Assembly: GCF_016641735.1 (NCBI RefSeq)
Contig: NZ_JAEDAO010000001.1
Span: forward strand, 1,798,001-1,862,000
Length of the DNA stretch: 64,000 nt
From: Ramlibacter algicola
Lineage (GTDB): Bacteria; Pseudomonadota; Gammaproteobacteria; Burkholderiales; Burkholderiaceae_C
Direction of reading: 5' to 3'
In this document: positions 57,989 through 64,000 of the stretch, piece after piece
Numbering within the stretch: the stretch's first letter is position 1
Layout of the letters: each line of letters begins with the position of its first letter
Position numbers and translations under genes: made by a program
Notes under the pieces: model-generated
Seen by the model: the letters and a program-made list of their open reading frames with translations, nothing else
Databases searched by the model: none
Told to the model about the DNA's origin: nothing

Positions 57989-59070
57989 GTTGCCACTCCC
58001 GACGAACCCAGCGCGTGGCGCACCTCGCGCCCGAGTTCGATGACGGCCATCGCGTAGTACGCGGACCAGTTGTAGCGGGTGATCACGTAGAAGTTCTCCG
58101 TGCCGGCGACGTAGGTCGGCGGGCTGCCGCCGTTTTCCAGTTCGACCAGCGCCAGCATCCCGTTGTGCGCGCGGCCCGCTTCGTCCAGCAGTGCACCGCG
58201 GGCCAGGAACGACGGAACGTTGAAGGTGGGCAGGATGTCCGGTGCGAGCAGGGCGTCGAGGTCCAGCCGCGCCGGGTCGAAGGCGACCGGGAAGTGCGTC
58301 GGCACGCCGGGCTGCCAGCCATGCGCGCTGAAGTAGTGGGCCACCGAGCCGATCGCATCGGCCGGGCTGCGCGCCAGGTCGATGCGGCCGTCGCTGTCGT
58401 AATCGACGGCCCAGCGCGCCCAGCTCGATGGCATGAACTGCGGCATGCCCATCGCGCCGGCGTAGCTGCCCAGCTGCTGCGTGGCATCGCCGCCGTTGGT
58501 GAGCGCGAGGAACTGCGACAGCTCGCCGCGGAAGTAGGCGGCACGCTCGGCCGCGCGCGGATGCGCGGCGGGGAAATCGAACGACAGCGTCGCCAGCGCG
58601 TCGAGCACGCGGAAGGTGCCCATCTGCTGGCCGTAGATCGTCTCGACACCGATGATGCCGACGACCATCTCGGGTGGCACGCCGTAGTCGGCATGGGCCC
58701 GCTCGAGGGCCGCGCGGTTCTCCTGCCAGAAGCGGGCGCCGGCCGCGACGCGCACCGGGTCGATGAAGCGGCTGCGGTACACGGCCCAGTTCTTGGGCGT
58801 GCCGGGTGGCGCCGGCTGCATCAGCCGCACGACCACCGGCAGCATGCGGGCCTGCCCGATGGCCGCGCGGGTCCAGGAGCGGTCGAGCCTGCGTTCGACG
58901 GCGATCTCGTCGGCGGCCCGCATCGCGTCTTCGCGGTCCGCATACGGCTCGCCCTGCGGTTCGCGCTTCGCCGCGGTCTTGCGGCGCGCGGGCGGCGCGG
59001 CCTTGGCGGCCCAGGCGGGCCATGGCAACAGCGCCGCGGCGGCGGCGAGGACGATCGATCGGCGGGTCAT
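57985..59070 (-). CDS. MltB-family lytic murein transglycosylase
   Basis: 361-residue periplasmic enzyme that cleaves peptidoglycan to 1,6-anhydro products. Signal peptide: TRRSIVLAAAAALLPWPAWA. Catalytic domain: VVGIIGVETIYGQQMGTFRV carries the general acid Glu, followed by FDFPAAHPRAAERAAYFRGE, LGSYAGAMGMPQFMPSSWAR and VDYDSDGRIDL. No lipobox Cys is present, so it is soluble rather than a lipoprotein. ATG 59070 overlaps the TgpA stop and its own stop overlaps the HD gene start. It is thus embedded in the MoxR operon, an arrangement that suggests coordinated cell-wall action. Confidence 0.9.
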   Translation of the reverse strand: MTRRSIVLAAAAALLPWPAWAAKAAPPARRKTAAKREPQGEPYADREDAMRAADEIAVERRLDRSWTRAAIGQARMLPVVVRLMQPAPPGTPKNWAVYRSRFIDPVRVAAGARFWQENRAALERAHADYGVPPEMVVGIIGVETIYGQQMGTFRVLDALATLSFDFPAAHPRAAERAAYFRGELSQFLALTNGGDATQQLGSYAGAMGMPQFMPSSWARWAVDYDSDGRIDLARSPADAIGSVAHYFSAHGWQPGVPTHFPVAFDPARLDLDALLAPDILPTFNVPSFLARGALLDEAGRAHNGMLALVELENGGSPPTYVAGTENFYVITRYNWSAYYAMAVIELGREVRHALGSSGVAT

Positions 59071-61109
59071 GCGGCGGGGGTAGGCCAGGGCAAGCGGTGG
59101 AACTCGCGCTGCAGCGCGGGCAGGGCGGCCGGGGCGTGGCGTGCGTAGCGCTGCGCCTCCAGCCGAAGGAGCCAGTCTGCCAGCGCTTGCCCTTCCGCGC
59201 CGAAACGGGCGGTGACGGCGGCGGCCATCTGGCGCGGCCCGCTGGTGGGACCGACGGCGACGCCGGCCTGCTGCAGCCGCTGGCGCACGCGCGCGAGCAG
59301 GCGCAGCCACGGGTCCTGGCGGCTGCGCTCCCACTTGGCCCAGGCGATGGCGGCGAGCGTGACGGCGACAGTGATGCCGATCAGCACCAGGCTGAGGTCC
59401 TGCCAGCTCGGCGACTTGAAGCCCAGGTTCTTCAGCAGGTCCAGCTGCTTGCTCTGCGTGTAGTTCAGCACCCACTGGTTCCAGCCGTTGTTGACGGCCT
59501 CCCAGGCCTGGCGCACCGAGGCGAGCAGGCCGGGGCTGACGTTCCCCAGCGCCGACGCGAACGCGTTCTGCGCGGGGCGCAGGCGCGCGAGGCTGCCGAC
59601 GCGGCCCGGCGCCACCGACGCCGTCGGGTCGACGCGCACCCAGCCGCGGCCGGCCAGCCACACCTCGGCCCACGCGTGGGCGTCGCTGTTGCGCACCACC
59701 CAGTAGCCGTCGACGCCGTTCAGCTCGCCGCCCTGGTAGCCGGTGACGATGCGCGCCGGGATGTCCATGCCGCGCATCAGCACGACGAACGCGGACGCGA
59801 TGTGCTCGCAGAACCCCTGCTTCCGGTCGAACCAGAATTCGTCGGCGGTGTCGTCGCCGTACAGGCCCGGGTCGAGCGTGTACGTGTAGCCGCCGGTGCG
59901 CAGCAGGTCCAGCGCGGCGCGCACCAGCGCCGGCTTGTCGGCGGCGCCTGCGGGCGCACGCCGCACCAGGTCCGTCGCGAGTTGCAGCGTGCGCGGGTTG
60001 GTGCCGGGCGGCAGCTCGCGGTACTGCGGCGCGACGACGGCGGACCGTCCACGCGCGCCGGCGCGGTACTGCACGTGGCTGGTCACGGTGTAGCGCAGCA
60101 GGTCGATGGCGGGCCGGGTCGTCATCCACTGCAGTTCGCCGCCGGTGAAGGCGTCGAGCCCGGGCGCGGACGGGGGACTGCTGGCCGCGTCGAGCACGAT
60201 CAGCCAGGGCCGGTTGTTCGGCTCCATCGTCACCGTGTAGCGCACCGCCTCGCCGCCCACTTCGAGCCCGTCGGGCGGCATCAGGCTGGCGGTGCCCGGC
60301 GTCATGCGCGGCAGCAGCGGCCGCCATTCGCGGCCGTCGAACTGCGACAGCACCGGGCCGCGGAAGTACAGGTCGGTCGGCAGCGGCACGGCGCCCTCGA
60401 ACCGGATGCGCAGCGCGATGCCTTCCTCCAGCGCGAGCTGGGCGACGTTGCCGACGCGCATGGTCGACGACAGGCCGCTGCGGCCCGTCAGGCCGTCGGC
60501 GGGGATGCCCCACAGCGGCGCGATGCGCGGGAACAGCATGAACAGCACGGCCATCACCGGCGCGCCCAGCAGCGCCATCCAGCCGGCGGTGCGCGCCGCC
60601 TGCGCGAGCGGCGGGCGCCCCACCGGCATGTGCGCGTTGACCAGCGCCGTCAGCAATCCCAGCAGGCCCACCAGCATCGCCGCCGCCGTCGCGAGCGACT
60701 GCGAGAAGAAGAAATTGGTGAGCATGGTGAAGAAGCCGAGGAAGAACACGACGAACGCGTCGCGCCGGGCGCGCATCTCCAGCGTCTTCAAGGCGAGCAG
60801 CACCACGATGAGCGTCACGCCGGCATCGCGGCCGAGCAGCGTGCGGTGCGACGCGTACGTGGCCGCCACGGTGAGCACGAGCAGGCCCAGCACCCAGCGG
60901 CCGCCGGGCAGCGGCGCGGCCTTGAGGGCGAGCACGCCGCGCCACACGAGGAGCGCGGCGGCCAGCAGCGTGCACCACCAGGGCAGCTGGCCGACCTGCG
61001 GCAGGACGACCCAGCCGATCACCACCAGCAGGAACAGCGTGTCGCGCGCGTCGCGCGGCAGCGCCTTCAGGCGGTCCAGCGGCGAGGCGGGGGCGGTGCG
61101 GGTCAGCAC
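59067..61109 (-). CDS. TgpA-type membrane transglutaminase (DUF3488)
   Basis: 680 residues. The N-terminal 190 residues hold about six membrane helices (DTLFLLVVIGWVVLPQVG, VLGLLVLTVAATYASH, FVVFFLGFFTMLTNFFF, VMAVLFMLFPRIAP). A periplasmic transglutaminase core follows, with triad Cys near 431 in GFCEHIASAFVVLMRG, His in DAHAWAEVWLAG and Asp in VDPTASVAPG. One helix near 560-580 (LVLIGITVAVTLAAIAWA) returns the C-terminal tail to the cytoplasm. TgpA proteins are linked to envelope stress and are essential in some pseudomonads. The GTG start 61109 overlaps the DUF58 stop. With MoxR and DUF58 it forms a conserved envelope module. Confidence 0.92.
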   Translation of the reverse strand: MLTRTAPASPLDRLKALPRDARDTLFLLVVIGWVVLPQVGQLPWWCTLLAAALLVWRGVLALKAAPLPGGRWVLGLLVLTVAATYASHRTLLGRDAGVTLIVVLLALKTLEMRARRDAFVVFFLGFFTMLTNFFFSQSLATAAAMLVGLLGLLTALVNAHMPVGRPPLAQAARTAGWMALLGAPVMAVLFMLFPRIAPLWGIPADGLTGRSGLSSTMRVGNVAQLALEEGIALRIRFEGAVPLPTDLYFRGPVLSQFDGREWRPLLPRMTPGTASLMPPDGLEVGGEAVRYTVTMEPNNRPWLIVLDAASSPPSAPGLDAFTGGELQWMTTRPAIDLLRYTVTSHVQYRAGARGRSAVVAPQYRELPPGTNPRTLQLATDLVRRAPAGAADKPALVRAALDLLRTGGYTYTLDPGLYGDDTADEFWFDRKQGFCEHIASAFVVLMRGMDIPARIVTGYQGGELNGVDGYWVVRNSDAHAWAEVWLAGRGWVRVDPTASVAPGRVGSLARLRPAQNAFASALGNVSPGLLASVRQAWEAVNNGWNQWVLNYTQSKQLDLLKNLGFKSPSWQDLSLVLIGITVAVTLAAIAWAKWERSRQDPWLRLLARVRQRLQQAGVAVGPTSGPRQMAAAVTARFGAEGQALADWLLRLEAQRYARHAPAALPALQREFHRLPWPTPAA

Positions 61110-62076
61110 AGCGCGAGCGCCTCCAGGCAGCGGCGCTTGTGCGCCTCGCCCGTGTCGGGCTGGATCTGCTGGCCCGGCAGGCGCAGGCCGTAGTCGAGCC
61201 CGAGCTTCTCGGCCTGCAGCACCCAGGCGGCCAGGCGTGCGACGCGCCCGTCGGCATCGAGCGGGCCGGCGCGCGAGAAGTCCAGCCAGAGCTCGCGCCG
61301 TTGCGCCTGCTGCGCGTCGCGGCTGACCAGTTCGTCGGACTTGGCGGCCTTCTTCCAGACCACCAGCTTCATCGGGTCGCCACGCCGGTAGGCGCGCACG
61401 CCGTCGAATTCGCCGGCCAGCGCGACGCGCGCGGTGCCGACGGTGCCGGATCGCGGTTCGCCTTCGGGCAAGGGCGGCGGCATGCGTTCGGGTTGCGGGT
61501 AGACCAGCACCTGCGCCGCGGGGCGCCACACCGTCCAGACGCGGAAGGTGCCGAGCGGGAAGCGCGTCTCGGCCGTCAGCGGCGGGATGCGGTGCAGGCC
61601 GCGCCGCGTTGGCTGGAACGCGACCGAGACCGTGGCCGTGCCCAGGCCGGGCACGTCGGTCCAGGACCAGTGGTCCTCGTGCGTTTCGTCGAGCACCGCC
61701 AGGCCGATGCCGTAGCGCGTCGCCTTGCGGTCGTTGGTCAGCACGATGCGCAGCGGCGCGTTCTGGCCGGCGAACACCGGCTCCGGCGGCGCGAGGTTCA
61801 TCGTGAGGCCGCGCAGCGTCGCGTGGCACACGTGCATGCCGACCACGGCGCAGCCGGCGAGCAGGAACGTGAGCAGGTAGCCCAGGTTCAGCTGGTAGTT
61901 GATCGACGCGACCAGCAGCACCAGCAGCGTCGCCACCAGCATCAGCCCGGGCCGGGTCGGCAGGATGTAGACGTTGCGCTGGGTGAGCGTCGTCGTGTCG
62001 GACAGCGGCAGGCGGGCCTGCCACCAGGAACGAAAACGCTGGCGCGCGAAGGCGACCGGGTTGAGCACGCCGGCGA

Positions 62077-62080
<4 letters not shown>
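61103..62080 (-). CDS. DUF58-domain membrane protein
   Basis: 325 residues. Two membrane helices at about 35-80 (GLMLVATLLVLLVASINYQL, LLTFLLAGCAVVGMHVCHA). The DUF58 part includes EFDGVRAYRRGDPMKLVVWK, the signature RxYxxGDxxRxIxW seen in DUF58 proteins, and ELVSRDAQQAQRRELWLDF. DUF58 proteins are partners of MoxR AAA+ ATPases and may have a VWA-like fold for metal or protein binding. The start is GTG 62080, whose GTGA overlaps the MoxR stop. Its own stop overlaps the TgpA start region. Confidence 0.9.
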
Positions 62081-62997
<917 letters not shown>

Positions 62998-63037
62998 CAA
63001 GGGCAGACGTTATCCGAATTTCGACGGGCGAACCGCC

Positions 63038-63997
63038 ATGAGTGCGACCAAGACCGGGTATTTCAGCCACCCCGCCTGCCGACGGCACGAGATGGGCCGC
63101 GGCCACCCTGAATGCCCCGAGCGCCTCGACGCGATCGAGGACCGGCTCCTGGCCACCGGCGTGATGGATGCGCTGGACAGGCGCGAGGCGCCCGAGGCTT
63201 CCCCCGGCACCATCGAACTGGCGCACGACAAGTTCCACGTCGCCTCGCTGCTCGGCCTGCGCGAGGAGCTCGCCGACCAGATCAACGCCGGCGGCTACGG
63301 CTACAGCCACATCGACCCTGACACCGCGATGAACCCGCACAGCTGGGAAGCGGCGGCGCGGGCGTGCGGCGCGGTGATCGCCGCCACCGACGCCGTGATG
63401 GCCGGCGAGATGCAGAACGCTTTCTGCGCGGTGCGGCCGCCCGGCCACCACGCCACGCGGGGCCGCGCGATGGGCTTCTGCCTGTTCAACCAGGTCGCCG
63501 TCGGCGCCAAGTACGCGCTGGACCGCTATGGCCTGCAGCGCGTCGCGGTGGTCGACTTCGACGTGCACCACGGCAACGGCACCGAGGACATCCTCGCGGG
63601 CGACGACCGCGTGCTGATGGTCGGCCTGTTCCAGCACCCGTTCTACCCGTACAGCGGCGACCACCCGCGCGGCGCCAACATGGTCAACGTGCCGGTGCCC
63701 GCGTACACCAAGGGCGCGAAGATCCGCGAACTGGTCGAAGCCGCCTGGTTGCCGCGGCTCGAGGAGTTCAAGCCGGAACTGGTGTTCATCAGCGCCGGCT
63801 TCGACGCCCACAAGGACGACGACCTCGGCCAGTTGGGCATGACGGAAGCCGACTACACCTGGATCACGCGGCAGCTGAAGGACATCGCGGCGCGCCACGC
63901 ACAAGGCCGCATCGTGTCCAGCCTGGAAGGCGGCTACAACCTCGACGCGCTCGGCCGCAGCGTCGAGGCGCATGTGCGCGCGCTGGCCGACCTCTGA
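63038..63997 (+). CDS. Histone deacetylase-family amidohydrolase
   Basis: 319-residue zinc-dependent enzyme of the arginase/deacetylase superfamily, class II HDAC-like. The HH dyad is RPPGHHATRG (His137, His138). The metal site is VVDFDVHHGNGTED (Asp175, His177) plus the Asp in FISAGFDAHKDDDLG. The C-terminal VSSLEGGYNLDAL is also typical. In bacteria this group includes acetylpolyamine amidohydrolases and acetoin-utilisation proteins, so the substrate is probably an acetylated polyamine or similar amide. The ORF ends at 63997 with TGA. It is divergent from the MoxR operon. Confidence 0.93.
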   Translation: MSATKTGYFSHPACRRHEMGRGHPECPERLDAIEDRLLATGVMDALDRREAPEASPGTIELAHDKFHVASLLGLREELADQINAGGYGYSHIDPDTAMNPHSWEAAARACGAVIAATDAVMAGEMQNAFCAVRPPGHHATRGRAMGFCLFNQVAVGAKYALDRYGLQRVAVVDFDVHHGNGTEDILAGDDRVLMVGLFQHPFYPYSGDHPRGANMVNVPVPAYTKGAKIRELVEAAWLPRLEEFKPELVFISAGFDAHKDDDLGQLGMTEADYTWITRQLKDIAARHAQGRIVSSLEGGYNLDALGRSVEAHVRALADL

Positions 63998-64000
63998 GGA

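Noticed and set aside
58806..61193. 795-codon plus-strand frame opposite TgpA and MltB
   Set aside because: It mirrors the codon bias of the two minus-strand genes and shows no domain.

Overview
The window is high-GC chromosomal DNA that looks like a betaproteobacterium of the Burkholderiales, most likely Comamonadaceae (Ramlibacter/Variovorax-like). The evidence is four orphan Bug-type (TctC-like) periplasmic receptors, a TctDE two-component pair, a DUF4148 protein, strong third-position GC and dense operons with ATGA/GTGA overlaps. The genus is an inference. I saw no rRNA, tRNA, CRISPR array, transposase or integrase.

Left part (1-19.9 kb): the C-terminal end of an FHA protein; a minus-strand operon of a frameshifted Bug receptor, tctD, tctE and a tctC-like receptor; tag (3-methyladenine glycosylase I); a flavin reductase; a secreted protein of unknown role; a Tat-exported berberine-bridge-type FAD oxidase; a 7TM-DISM receptor with a dead GGDEF domain; two divergent hybrid histidine kinases; a shattered trpF-like pseudogene; and a TetR/cupin pair with a clear operator palindrome.

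Accessory stretch (about 19.5-26.2 kb, with outliers at 5.3, 6.2 and 9.0 kb): coding density drops. It holds broken genes (RNase H-like), small proteins of unknown function, and two recurring DNA motifs. One is a hairpin, roughly GTCCGCTTC-CGGCCN-GAAGCGGAC. The other is an attC-like end containing GCGTGCCGGTCAACTCCGAC. At 25674 a stop codon lies inside an RYYYAAC box, as in integron cassettes. I read this as a decayed cassette array without an integrase.

Middle part (21.7-41.6 kb): a MarR/Bug/sulfatase locus; an IclR-controlled CoA-transferase and citrate-synthase-fold lyase with another Bug receptor; glutaminase; a DUF3014-DUF1439 pair; and a catabolic locus in which a HutC-type GntR regulator and an enolase-superfamily enzyme diverge from a HAD phosphatase, an ABC importer, a GMC oxidoreductase and a thioesterase.

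Right part (41.6-64 kb): two sets of the circularly permuted ATP-grasp / alpha-E / transglutaminase / DUF2126 proteins. One set is fused (minus strand) and one is split and translationally coupled to a TPR-glycosyltransferase (plus strand). They surround comEC. A compact minus-strand operon MoxR-DUF58-TgpA-MltB-HD follows, and then a histone-deacetylase-family gene. Between the convergent GH19 lysozyme-like and HD genes lies a 271-bp inverted repeat with a perfect 22-bp terminal match and arms of about 120 bp. The most unusual items are this inverted repeat, the cassette-like repeats and the duplicated amidoligase-type cluster.
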